DNA of 64,000 nucleotides. Source: Phalacrocorax aristotelis. Lineage: Eukaryota > Chordata > Aves > Suliformes > Phalacrocoracidae. The notes beneath the pieces are model-generated. The model was not told the DNA's origin and made no database searches. It worked only from the letters and a program-made list of their open reading frames with translations. The stretch is taken from positions 57,732,918 to 57,796,917 of the forward strand of contig NC_134277.1 in NCBI RefSeq assembly GCF_949628215.1, given 5' to 3'. The translations under genes and the position numbers were made by a program. Shown piece after piece: positions 10,807 through 27,704 of the stretch (the stretch's first letter is position 1; every line of letters starts with the position of its first letter).

Positions 10807-11289
10807 AAATTTAAAGAAAAAAATAACCAAACAAATTCCATTACGGCAGTGAGACGTTGTTGTATCCTCAAGTGCCCGGTGTAGTGTAGACAAAGCAGTT
10901 GTGTGATATTGGAAGAAAAGTCCTGGATTTCCATTTTTTTTTCAACTTAATTTCAAACATAATTTGGTATCTTCTAATTACTCATTTGTAAAGTCTCAAA
11001 TATGGGAAGTTCAACATCTAATCCCCTATTTGTAAAATTAAACAGAAGCTATCTAAATGCACTAAACCAGAACACTGGTTTATATTTGTCAAACACCAAT
11101 ATCTTGGAAGGCAACACAAAAGCCACCAAATATTACAAACACATTTTGGTTCCAAGCCAGCATTTAGTTCCAGGTTTCACCTTATAAAGCAATTCTTACA
11201 GTTTGCCAGCATTGCACTGATGTTTGACCAATAATCCAGAAAACCACTGAAAATAAAAATAGCTTTAAAAAAACCCCAAACCAGAACAC

Positions 11290-11310
11290 CCACATTCGGA
11301 GCTTTTTATT
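11290..11310 (-). terminator. Minus-strand polyadenylation signal, possibly the end of C7orf25
   Basis: On the minus strand AATAAA (complement of 11305-11310) is followed within 15-40 bases by a G/U-rich downstream element (GTGGGTGTTCTGGTTTGGGG and then a T-run), the textbook layout of a mammalian or avian cleavage site. The nearest upstream stop codon on this strand is that of C7orf25 at 13756, so the simplest reading is a 3' UTR of about 2.45 kb. It could instead end an unrecognised minus-strand transcript. Confidence 0.45.
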
Positions 11311-13755
11311 GCACCATACAACAAAAGACACAAAATAACAATAAACAACCCTTCAAGTCGCACAGTGGTATGCAGATAATTTCTAGAGTTTCGTATTCTT
11401 AAAATACTGTTCATATGATTGGTAGAAATCGGTAACAGATAGAAAATGGATTGAGTAACAAATACTGTGTTGGGCAAAAATGACTGGTAATGAAAAATAT
11501 CACCACACGATGGCTCCAGACCCAGAGGCTTTTAAACAGAGCTGCATTTAATGTTCATACAAAACTATCACTACAAAACAAGTCAGCTCTGCAGCAGCAG
11601 GAGTGAAGCAATACAGCAAACAGAGCTCACCCACTTCTAATGTGGGAAATGCAGAGGTTACTTGCTTTTCCCTACTTCCTCTGTAGAGAGAAACACATTC
11701 TCTGTAAGAATGCAGGTCACTGCCCTCTCATCTATGGTTTGGAGAACCCTCTTTAGAGGGTGCCCAAGACGATATCCAAGAGTACTGAATGGGATACGGC
11801 AAGGAAAAGGGTGGAAACCCACTTCTTAGAGTCACAGCAAGAAGCGGAATGTAGCAGCTCTCTCCCATTTACTCATTCAAAACCCTCATCAGGGTAGGAA
11901 GGCTGCAAACAAATCAAAAGTAACTTAAATACAAAGGATTAGTTCGTAAAAGGCCATAACGAATTAGCATGCATAAGGGAATGGTTACCATGCACTTTAA
12001 GTATATCCTGTAAGACTGTAAAACAGATTAATCAGTGATAAATAGCAAGTTGTCTGTTGGGACCTCAGCTTTTAAAGCTCTGAGTTGAAAACAAAAACAA
12101 CCCCTCTCCCAGGTTGTTTGCTCATAAATTACTCAGTAGGAGGCTTCGTGTACCTTCTTTCAGCAGAAACCAGGGACAGGTGAAGAGCAGACCATCCTCT
12201 GCACTGTTAAAAGTACAGGTAAAGATATGCAGCATGTGGATACTGGTGACGACTCCTAATGGGTCACTCTGCAGGCAGAGTAAGAACAGAACAGAGCTAG
12301 AGCCATAGAGAAAAAAAGCACATTTTTGCTCCTTGGAGTTAAGCTTAGTCAGCTGGGAGAGACACGCAGAGTGGTTTTGCTGGCATGCCAGTATCTTTAC
12401 ATCAGTTCTGGAGTATTCCAGAGTACTGGAGATAGAAATAGGTAGACTATGGCTGAGGGCAGCACTGCAGCTACTTTGTACTGTAGGGGAGTGGCAAAAG
12501 GCAAGGGAGTGTTATTTGCCTGAACTATAAGCTGCATAATAATGCTATCTTGTTGAACAACAGCCTGTAACATATTCAGTGGGTATCTTTTTCACAGACC
12601 TGATAAAATGTGTAGCTCAGGGCCAAGAGGTTCACTCTGGCATCTCAAAAATTTTCCACTAGGAGCCTGATGCAGATTAATACCAAACAGTAAGTGCTGT
12701 CATTACAGCATACAGAAAACATTAGAAAGACTTCTAAAACAGCAGCTCTCCTGGGAAAAGGGAAGAAATTGTTGCTTATTCTTCTCTCTGCCATAGGGCA
12801 AACTATCAGTTAACAACATACCCCACAAACCTCCTCCTCCTCCACCATACCAACACTAAAGGACTTCAGTGAGGCATTTTTTCAGGTAACCCACAAGCAA
12901 GAGCCAAATTCAAGTGCACCACAAGTCCTCAGAGAGCTTCCCAGTATCAAAAGCTACCTGGTTGCAGGCTCAGTTTAGGAGTATTCTGTTATCTGAAGCC
13001 TCAAGATGAGTTCTGCACCCAGGAAGCCTTTGCACTTGGGCAAAGGCAAAGAGAAAAGGGAAGCAGATTTGCCTCCTTGGTCTGCTACCACTGGCTGTCC
13101 AGTTTGGCCCAAGAGTCAGAACATACTAGTGCCAATAAACTCCAATTTCAAGGGATTTTTCCCGGAATTTTAAAGCTGTTGCCCAGTTCAGTCTAACATG
13201 GTATAAATAGAGTTTTTTTTCAGGAAAAGAAGGAAGACTTATGTTGGTTTCTGTTCGTGGCTACTAGCCACATCTTCACAAAACAGCATACATCCAAAAA
13301 GGCATATGCCTCCACACAAGTTACCTCTGAATCAACCGAGAATTCAGTTGAATAAGATAGGTCAAAGAAAGATTTACGTTCCACAGAAGTCGTGTCTGAA
13401 GTCTATCTATGGTGCTGAATTTAATCGCTTTGAAGAGGACAAAAACAAGGGCACAACAGCAACTGTGCTTCAACTGAACTTTTTAATAGGGATGGATACA
13501 ATTAATGTACTGTAAGCCAGTTAACAATTTTCACTGAAATCTTCTTACCTTAGTGAATAAATTAATGGTCAGCTGAACAAAAAATACCCAAGGATTGAGT
13601 AAAGACACTGCAAATCCCTTGAGGAGCCCTCCCGCCGCTACAGTTACTGTTTTCATTGATACACGTCCTAAAATGTATTGTCATGATTCTTCTGTTTCTC
13701 CAAATGCCTCCACTACAGCACCTGCAATATTTCAGTGACTAACTCATTAAATGAC
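11311..13755 (-). other. Presumed long 3' UTR of C7orf25
   Basis: There is no open frame with coding character on either strand, and I see no transposon. The stretch is continuous between the C7orf25 stop codon and the strong polyadenylation signal near 11305. Shorter isoforms ending at ATTAAA-type signals (for example the complement of TTTTAATAGG near 13482) are possible. Assignment as 3' UTR is inference and needs transcript data. Confidence 0.4.
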
Positions 13756-15024
13756 TTATAGTCCATTATCAGGTGGGCAGCTCTTTGGTAAAGGTGTGGC
13801 AACAGATTCTTTACTTTCTGTCAATGCTCGTGGCTGATGGACAAAAACACTGAACCTTACACCTTGGTTAGCCGCTGCCCTCACAAAACCACTATTTGCG
13901 GTCATGGTGATGGCTTTTAAAGCGTCTCCTGTCCCAAAAATGGTTAGAGAACGGCTGTTGATTTTAGAACTAGCCACTAGTCCTAAGGCACGGTCAGACA
14001 GCTGATCTGGCACCACGTTAATTCTTTTAAAAAGCAACGCAGCTCGCTCTTTTTCCCCAGGTCCTCCCAGCGTTTCCAAGATGGACTGAAAATCTCTGAC
14101 AGCAGATTCACAGGCAAAGAGCTCTTTCCCCTTCATGAACTCCTCCAGCTGAGGCAGGACTCTTTCCTTCCTTTCTTGAGCCGCTTGCTCTGTTAGCACT
14201 TTTTCTTTGAAGATGAAGTAGCAGCCACCATAGCTCAGAGCAGAGACATAGGTTATTAAGGTAGTGATGTCCAAGTTAACTCTATTACACACATTTACTT
14301 TGATCTGGGTAGGAAAAGCAATGCTGGCCACTAAATTCTTCCGGTCTACTCTGGTCACCTGCAGGAGATCAGAGCCTTCTTCATCCGATTCACTGGTGCT
14401 ACGGTGCCTGTTTTCTAAAGATGGGTCTGCCAATGAGTTCACAGCAACAATGTCTCCTCGCACAGATATTCCCATCTCCTTGAGTCTCTCTGCCATAGGA
14501 CTGGACACGCTGTTGAAGAACGCAAAGATTATGTGGGGATTGCTGTACTCCACTGGCTGCTGACGGCTTGCCTGCAGGAAATCCTCTGCCTGATCAATGG
14601 CACTTTTGTCACCATACTGGCCTCTCCCCAGCCAGATGTTATGCAGGGCCTCAGCCTTCCGACCGATGGCCTTCACCCACGTGTGACCTCCGTTTGCAAC
14701 AACATCTACCACCAGCGTCTGTTTGTCTCCAAACCTGTCCTCATAAGCAAAGACATGAAGGACACTGACAACGTCCTCCAGGTTCTCTGCTGACTGTATA
14801 ACAGCTTGGAGATGGGTAAGGTTTGTACTCTGCAGATGGGATTCTTTAATGGCAACCTTCCCTGCCTCCACCTTGTGTAAAAAGTTTAGCTCAGCCTTCA
14901 GTTTGCCACATAGTTTTGCCCCACCTTCTATTCTTCTTTTCTGGGACTTGGAAAGGGCTTCTGCTCTCTTGATCAATTCTTTGGCAACAGCAATTCTTTC
15001 AGACAGCAGTGACTGAACAGACAT
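13756..15024 (-). CDS. C7orf25 homolog (UPF0415 / DUF1308 protein)
   Basis: This single-exon frame of 422 codons is recognised over its whole length as the vertebrate C7orf25 protein (human form 421 aa). It is a conserved protein of unknown function with a DUF1308 C-terminal region. Diagnostic stretches include [20 protein letters not shown] (about residues 110-129), [20 protein letters not shown], an acidic SESDEEGSD linker (about 211-219), [18 protein letters not shown] and [20 protein letters not shown] near the end. The frame stays open upstream to 15057, but those 11 codons run into a splice acceptor (CACTTGATAG ending at 15041), so the Met at 15024 is the start and it aligns with the human start. 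There are no signal peptide or membrane segments. It is transcribed in the same direction as PSMA2. The first, non-coding exon is probably at 16755-16900. Confidence 0.97.
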   Translation of the reverse strand: MSVQSLLSERIAVAKELIKRAEALSKSQKRRIEGGAKLCGKLKAELNFLHKVEAGKVAIKESHLQSTNLTHLQAVIQSAENLEDVVSVLHVFAYEDRFGDKQTLVVDVVANGGHTWVKAIGRKAEALHNIWLGRGQYGDKSAIDQAEDFLQASRQQPVEYSNPHIIFAFFNSVSSPMAERLKEMGISVRGDIVAVNSLADPSLENRHRSTSESDEEGSDLLQVTRVDRKNLVASIAFPTQIKVNVCNRVNLDITTLITYVSALSYGGCYFIFKEKVLTEQAAQERKERVLPQLEEFMKGKELFACESAVRDFQSILETLGGPGEKERAALLFKRINVVPDQLSDRALGLVASSKINSRSLTIFGTGDALKAITMTANSGFVRAAANQGVRFSVFVHQPRALTESKESVATPLPKSCPPDNGL

Positions 15025-15040
15025 GTTGGAAACATTATTC
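15025..15040 (-). other. 5' UTR part of the C7orf25 coding exon with splice acceptor
   Basis: On the minus strand, CTCTTGCTTTCACTTGATAG marks a 3' splice site ending at 15041, so the coding exon starts at 15040 with 16 bases of leader before the ATG. This fits a two-exon gene with all coding sequence in the last exon. Confidence 0.6.
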
Positions 15041-16754
15041 CTATCAAGTGAAAGCAAGAGAGAAGATTGTTATTGCATGGCCAAGAATAAAGACAGTCAA
15101 AATAGGTCTTTGCAACAGTACACTGGAGCTCTGCAGTAGATTTAGCTCAACAGCTACCAGTATTGTAAAGCACAAGCGTCAGGAACGTCAGAACAAATCT
15201 CATCGAAGAGATCAATTCCTTTCCTTCGCCTCTGGGGATCCAAACCATAGCCTCAGAAGATGTCAGTTCTCAGTAAGGGACAACAGCAGCATTCGAGCCT
15301 CCACACACATCTTGCAAGTTTGTGGTTTTTCCGCTGGCGTGTGAACCCTTCATTGAGCTAGTCACTCAGAGACATCTCAACTATCACAGCTCATTTGCTA
15401 AAGTTACTACCCAGAGGAAAATTAAGAAATCTTGTTAATGCCATAAGCAAATCTTGCCTCTCCCTCTCACCAATAAAATATAAAAGCTACCCACCATGCT
15501 TACAGGCATACATAAAAAGAGCAAAGTCTGGCTCCCAGCAAGTATTTTAACACAGCATAGAGGATGCCCATTGCATTTTACAATTATGGGTAGCACAGCT
15601 CTGTCTTCCCCAGCTTCCACTGCACAACTCTGTGAATGAGCCCCAAATAACCTGCTGGCAAAGGTTCAACATCACACAGCATCATGACAGGACATAATTC
15701 ATCATTCTAGAGCCAGGTGGATCTAAAACTCTCTGTTTTCTAGTTCTACTAAAGATTTACTGTGTTGCACTCAGGAAGTCTATCCCTTTGCATACACATT
15801 ACTTCAGGATGTCCCCCTGAGGAAAGGATGATAGGAATTACTTAACTGAATGTGTACTGGCTTTGAAAAACTTAGGATTCAATACACAGCAAACAATATC
15901 ATTTTTATGACAGGCAGTAAATAGCCACTACGAATAGTGAAATATACTAATTTTGTCTCTCAACTACAAGTATGAACAGACGCTCCTGTAATTCTTACCT
16001 AAGCTGCATGTTGAATCAAACTGGTATTAAAGGGCAAGGCAAATGCAGCTTCAGCTGAAAATGAGCAACAGGATATGGCCTGGGTCCTACAACAGGCTCT
16101 GCCAGTGACGCTGTGAGCCTGGCTTCAAGCGGTTGAAATCACCCTTGCATGATGTACAAGTTCAAATTCAGTCAGCATTAACTGCTACAGGCCCAGCTGA
16201 TACTCAACACGACCAAAATCTCCCCCTTCTTCTCAACCAAAAAGCCTAATGTCTTCCAACGTGACCTACTGACTTTCTTCAGGGTCAGAGGAGAGGGAAA
16301 TTAGTTCTTTCCTCCCTAAGTATTCCCCATTGCCACAAGTTTACTCTTATATGCAAAGCAATGACTAAAAACCCTCAGTTACTACTTTGGCACCTCTTCC
16401 CACAGCAGCTTCATCTTCTACAAACATAAAAATTACTCAAGATGAAGCTTGCCTCCAGTTTTTCAGTGAAAGTAACCCCACAAACCCAACTACTTTTTCA
16501 GCACCACAACTGCGAGGCGACCTTGTTACCAACCACAGCGCTGCTCCCTGAAACGAGGTGGGGAAAAAAAATAAACCCCTTCACACGCACGCCTGCTGCT
16601 AGCAGGAGCCGCGGGAGGCCGACCCGCCCCAGCCAGCGCGGCCTCAGCCCGCCGCGGCAGCCACGTCCCGCGGGCACGGCCGTCCCCACGCCCGCCCCTT
16701 GCCCGCCTCCCCTCGGCAGTCACGCACCGGCGCTGCTTCACCGGCCTCCCTTAC
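15041..16754 (-). other. Presumed intron 1 of C7orf25
   Basis: I see no gene or transposon in this stretch. It joins the acceptor at 15041 to a good donor (CCGACA|gtaagg) at 16754 in the CpG island. Apparent open frames here are short and lack codon bias. Confidence 0.5.
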
Positions 16755-16900
16755 TGTCGGGGTCCGCATCTCCACTGGGCGGGGAGCAGCGGAACGGGCC
16801 GCCTCTCCCGGCCCCGCCTTCGCGCCGCTCCGCGATCGAGCCAGAGCAGCGGCGGCGGCGGGGGGGGGGGGAAGGAGGGTGGCGGCGCCATCTTGGGTGA
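16755..16900 (-). other. Predicted non-coding first exon of C7orf25
   Basis: The exon would start near the YY1-like site and end at CCGACA|gtaagg (donor base 16754). It would splice to the acceptor at 15041. The transcript would contain an upstream ATG inside the YY1 site, which opens a proline-rich frame. The start is approximate and the exon is inferred from signals only. Confidence 0.4.
16884..16896 (-). promoter_or_regulatory. YY1-like site at the C7orf25 start region
   Basis: On the minus strand the sequence reads CCAAGATGGCGCC, close to the YY1 consensus AAGATGGCGGC in the orientation seen just downstream of start sites of housekeeping genes. It therefore suggests transcription starting near 16900 and running left. 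Confidence 0.5.
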
Positions 16901-17370
16901 GGGCAGGGTGCCCTCGGCGCTTGCCCCCGGCCCCTCTCGGCAGCGCCGGCGGACCCCGGGGAGCCCGGCGGCGCCCCCTTGCCTCGCCCCCATCTGGTAC
17001 ACCTCCCCCGGCAGGGTGGGCGGCGGGGCTCGGGTGGCTGCGGGACGCGGGCCCCTGCCCCCTTCGCCCCCCAGTCACCGCCGGGGCGCAACAAACCCGC
17101 GCCCGCCTCGCCTCTGCGGGCGTTGCCGAGCCCTGCTCCCTCCCCTCCACCGTGTCACCGCCCGCAGCCGATACTCACAGCCCGGCGGCAACAGCGTCGG
17201 CCCCGGCGGCGGCAGTAGGCGGCCCGGCCCGGCCCAGCGCCTCCCCCGGGGCGGCCGGGCGGGGACAGGCTCGCCGCGCCGCCCCGGCCGCGCTCCCCTC
17301 CCCGCCGTGCCCGCGGTCAGGGGCACGACGGTCCGCAACTAAGCACGTATTTAATTCCGAAAAGCCTTTA

Positions 17371-17478
17371 TTAAGGAGCAAAGACATTTCGGTAGGACTG
17401 AAAGGCCAGAGGCAAGTCAGCCTTGGGCTTGACCTTCAGCGGGGAAGAAGCAGCCATGGCTTGATGCATGTCGGGCCC
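17371..17478 (-). other. Tiny exon-like ORF with stop codon overlapping AATAAA
   Basis: On the minus strand a CTGAACTTCAG acceptor is followed by 35 open codons ending in TAA (17371-17373). The stop overlaps an AATAAA (complement of 17367-17372). A Met at 17457 sits in a perfect GCCATGG context, and an earlier Met lies at 17469. Codons are mostly C- or G-ending. The peptide is basic in the middle (LKVKPKAD) and ends SYRNVFAP. It could be the last exon of a small gene, an alternative 3' exon for a transcript from the PSMA2 side (the phase is compatible with PSMA2 exon 7), or chance. I do not recognise it. Confidence 0.3.
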
Positions 17479-17499
17479 CTGAAGTTCAGGTAACAAAAG

Positions 17500-20400
17500 C
17501 GGGCCTTATTAAACCATTTGGTGCTAGATGGGGGCGACTGCCCTTGCTCTCCCCGAGCTGATGACTGCTTCCAAGCCGCAGGCATCTCCCTGGCCTCCAG
17601 CCTCCCTCCATGCTGCAGCAATACTCCCAAACAGCGCAGGAGAGACTTTCCTCCTCTACCCCCGCTCCTGATGGTTGGTTCCTACAGCGAATAGCTGTCA
17701 AATCATTTCACAAAATTCTGCAAAGCAATAGTAAACCAAAGCAAGTTGTAAGGGGCTTAACACACCTGTATCTTCTATCATATTGGAACCTACTTAAAGT
17801 CACAACCTCAGGAAATGGTGATACCATTCTCTGATCCCGATTCTACCAGTTAAATAAAGCCCACAGAACTACTCTGTTCTCGTAGGTGTCACACAATCCC
17901 AAGTTCCTCAGAGCAGATCATCTTCCAGGACATGTAAATCAAGAACCTTACCTACTTTAAGCGACCAGTGTCTCTTTCAGATGACTGCATTAGGAACAAG
18001 ATAAATGAAGCAAAGTCATACTTCATGGTGAGCTTAAGTAATAAAGCTTCTAATTTGGCGTTTCTCACAAATGAACAATGCTTGTCCACTTTATTCACCC
18101 TTGACCATGCTTTTTGCAGTGAGTTGTTTTACAAAAGATAGAAAATACTAGTATCTTAACTAAAAAAAAATGAATTACACTTTTTGAAAATGACCACAAC
18201 CATTATATCATTTGCTACACCATTGCACTAGTATCTCTCACTCCTGAAGTGGTTTTATTGAGAAATACATCTCAATATTACTAGTTCCTTAAATTCCAAG
18301 GATTTTGAATAGAAAAATATATAAATTAGTTCCCTGCAGTTTAAAGCTTCCTTTTAAATACTAGATAAAATTTCGTTACTAATTCTAGATGTGCAGTCAT
18401 CCAAGTATGGCAATGATTTTCTTCAGTGTAGGATTACGCAGTTTAAAAAAAACCCCACACTCCAAATCACCCCACCTTGCCCAGCAGAACAGTGTAATAT
18501 CAAGGTCTATCCACCTACCACTAAGAAACTAATTCTCTAAATAAAGCCTAAGCTCAAAATATTATGCACACTCTTTCCAAATTACACCAAGTCCCATGAA
18601 CTTTGATTCTCTGTAGGGCTCCAGTGAATCAGGGAGCTTTAGGACTCAGTTCTTAACAGTGTAAAAACCGTCTTTCTCAACTGCCACCTTGCTGGCTCAC
18701 CAAAATGAATAACTGACAACCAACCATCAGACTGTGATATAGACCTACCCTTCTTGTTTCACACAAAGCATAGAGCAATTAAATATTACCACAGAGATGA
18801 CAGGGGCTATGAAATCACGCCTCAGAGAGACAGCCTGAGGAATGCCCTGTCAAAGGAAAGTTATAACCAACCTTTTTGTCATAAAAGGAGACCGTGTACT
18901 ATTGTGTGGTTCTACAATAGCCTCGTGCTAGCATCCTCATCTTTCTCAAGGCACACTTCTACTTGTTCTCAAAAGGTGCCACTGTTCAGCAATAAGCACA
19001 TCGCACATTTTACCCATTTAACAGTTTACATTCCTAAAAGCACTGACTGAGGCAACCTGGTATAAATTGACATTCAGGACATCTGACAAATGTACTAACT
19101 TGATGTTGCCACTAACGCACAACATTGGTACATAACAACATGAATTAAAACCAACACCACTTTTGAAGTATACACTTCAGTAGAAACACCCTGTGTGACA
19201 ATGGTTGTCTGTCCTCCTAATGGGGTGGGGGGAGCAGGCAAAACCCCACCTCAACATTTATACCAGTTATCAGGTATCTGAAGGACAGCACTTTCCTCAC
19301 TCAGAGCACAATAGTTTCTGTACAATGCACACAACTACATTTAAATTATTAACCCACAGGAAAAGATGGAAGATACTGTTTTTTCACTTCCCTTCACCAC
19401 CTGTGAAATTAATAAAATTCTACATATGGAAGTTGTTCAATTGTTAAAAAACAAAACAACAACCAAAACCAAACCACACCCCTAAAACCCTAAAACATTT
19501 GCGTTTTTTTGTTTGTCCCATTGTTATCACCTTGGGAGTGAGACTAAGAATTTGAAACTTGCTTTGGTTTCAACTACCCTTCGTAGGGTGTTCTTTGCTA
19601 ATCAACTCTTTCTAGTAGAGGAGGCAACTAACCTACTGCAGTTCACACTAACCATGTTCTGAAGTACCTGTCTGCATTTTTTCACACAGAAAACTCCTTT
19701 AAATATTTATATAGTGTTAAAAAACTGAATGTGTATAAATAAATGTGTCAATAAATTGAAGATGTAGCAATACAAAGTCTCCAGTTTCAGTTCCAGTTGT
19801 TCATTTTCCCAAGAAGAACCAGAGCATGGATTAGTTTTCAGAGTAAAATACTCAAGAAGTGATCTGGCATAAGTCTTAATGAACCTTTTGGACACAGCTT
19901 TTATTTCTGACATTAGGAAATAAAACTTCATTTAGGGCATGCTTCAGAAATTCTTATTTACCTAATGACAACATAAAATATCAGAAGACAGACATTGGAA
20001 AGGACACTTCACACTTTCTCCATTAGCTGTGGCTGGCTAACATGAAACCTGTCTGGCTGCTCCCATCTGTGCTTAGCCTCACGTACGAGCAGAGTGATCC
20101 AGCTACCACTCCCAGTTCACTATCAACACTTGAACAATCAGACTGCTTAAAAAAATATCTGCGAACAGTAAATTAAATGGCTGCAGACTAGATTATTTCT
20201 GCTGAAAAAAAAGTACATATAGTTATCCTATTTCTTTTGCGGTAAATTTTGTGTTCCTGCATAACCTGAACAATTCTACACATGTACAAATGTGTCGAAA
20301 CATACACCCACATGCAGAAATATTCAAGCATCTAGTTCTGCACCTGTAGAAGCTGTGATGCATAAGTAATTTAAAGCACTCTTTTAATTACTGCACTTTG

Positions 20401-20970
20401 ACAGTTATCTTGCAAGTTGGAAAATGCTTTAACACAATTCAAGCGATAAAGTAATTACATTACAAATTCTCATTTTGCTTTGTATATCCTGTTGATTTTT
20501 ATTGATGGAGATAAAGGCATTTAGTTTTCGGTAAGTTATTACTTCCATTATTTTTAACAATATTTTAAGGTTGAAAAAGTGCAATTTCTAGGGCCAAGAA
20601 AATAACCTAAGTAACAGAAAACAAATTCTTGAGACACAAAAACCGAGAGGGTCAAGAACCAAGATGCTCAAGTCAAGTATATCACCGTTCGCACCTGAAA
20701 TGGAAGACACTGCCTCTTTGTGAAAATACATTATTTTTTTATACCAGATAAAACCATTTTTGGAAGTAACTTAATATTTAAACAACATTCAAAAGTGAAA
20801 AAAATTATCCAGCCCACTCAAAATTTAATTTCTTTAAAAGAAGGCCTAACATGAGCTCATCATGGCTGATACATATGTGGAAGATTGTTTCCTCAACAAT
20901 AAAGATACTGAAATCTCAGCCTTATGCAGATAAATAAGCTATGATTAAAAAGACACACAGACACCTTCCC
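17500..20970. other. Intergenic stretch between C7orf25 and PSMA2
   Basis: I see no firm gene. There are A/C-rich low-complexity tracts at about 18446-18475 and 19446-19498. The second contains CCCTAAAACCCTAAAAC, which only superficially resembles telomeric repeat. The minus strand around 17486-17701 is moderately GC-rich and could hold an upstream exon for the small ORF at 17371, but no clear donor is visible. Confidence 0.5.
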
Positions 20971-20974
20971 CCGA

Positions 20975-21264
20975 AACAGTGTCCTTCAGAGTTTATTCTT
21001 TAGCCTTTTTCAAGCTGTCATTGTAACTTTACATTTTGTACAGTATTTTGTGTACAAAGATTCCATGTATCAAGGGAAAGGATTACTTGTAATAAGATTC
21101 CATGTATTACAATATTAGGACTGTTGCACTTGCACCATGATATTTAAAAAATCTCTCTGACAAACCACGTAGAAATAAGTATGCAAAAACTGCAAACAAA
21201 AACATTTAAGTAGCCAAAATTAAAAATACTTTTGTGTGAATCACACAGTCTTGCTCGGTTTCTA
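20975..21264 (-). terminator. PSMA2 3' UTR and polyadenylation signal
   Basis: Downstream of the PSMA2 stop codon the minus strand is AT-rich. It reaches AGAATAAACTC (AATAAA is the complement of 20992-20997) about 270 bases later, giving a 3' UTR of roughly 290 bases. This short UTR is normal for a proteasome subunit gene. Confidence 0.7.
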
Positions 21265-27352
<6,088 letters not shown>

Positions 27353-27356
<4 letters not shown>

Positions 27357-27361
27357 TTTGG
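27353..27361 (-). promoter_or_regulatory. YY1-like site overlapping the PSMA2 start codon
   Basis: On the minus strand CCAAAATGGCGGAG contains the YY1 core and the first codons Met-Ala-Glu. The site and the coding sequence therefore overlap, so the 5' UTR is probably short. Confidence 0.5.
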
Positions 27362-27539
27362 AACAAAGCCCTCCACTCCGCTTACCACCTCCCCCTGCGC
27401 AGGCGCAACCGCTCCACCCACTTCCTGCACGAGGAGACAATTAGCACGCTGACTGGCCAGGAGGCGGCTTACGCTGGAGCATGCCGGGAAGCGGCGCCGG
27501 GCCCGCGAAGGACATGATTGGCGAGGAGGCGGCGGTGAG

Positions 27540-27560
27540 GCATGCTGGGACTTGAAGTCC
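27540..27560 (+). promoter_or_regulatory. ZNF143/Staf-like binding site
   Basis: GCATGCTGGGACTTGAAGTC closely follows the ZNF143 element (GCAT.CTGGGA.TTGTAGT when read in this direction). Such elements are typical of divergent housekeeping promoters. A second, half-matching copy (GCATGCCGGGAA) lies 61 bp to the left. Confidence 0.6.
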
Positions 27561-27704
27561 TACTCTCTGTCCCCGTTAGGCCGTGACGTGCTCAGGAAAC
27601 TCGCTTTCCCAGAAGGCTCAGAGGTAGGCGCGCATGCCCAATGCGCTCCCGGGCGAGCGACCGCCTCCTGTTCCTCCGGGGCCTCGGTGGGACTGCGAGC
27701 GGAT

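Larger units (their letters stand above)
16590..17345. promoter_or_regulatory. CpG island, promoter of C7orf25
   Basis: The sequence changes sharply to very high G+C with dense CpG between about 16590 and 17345. A run of 12 G lies at 16860-16871. Several long open frames occur on both strands, but they are Pro/Arg/Ala/Gly-rich and arise from the composition. The location just upstream of C7orf25 and the YY1-like site within it point to a constitutive promoter. Divergent non-coding transcription to the plus side is possible. Confidence 0.75.

Noticed and set aside
15025-15057. Longer start for C7orf25, adding 11 residues
   Set aside because: The extra codons cross a clear splice acceptor at 15041, and the known family starts at the downstream Met.
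16442-17493. Long open frames on both strands (up to 264 codons)
   Set aside because: They lie in a CpG island, are made of Pro, Ala, Arg and Gly only, and are open in several overlapping frames at once, as expected from extreme GC content.
19480-19498. Telomere-like CCCTAAAACCCTAAAAC
   Set aside because: The unit is not the vertebrate CCCTAA repeat and it sits in a general A/C-rich tract, so it is not an interstitial telomere site.
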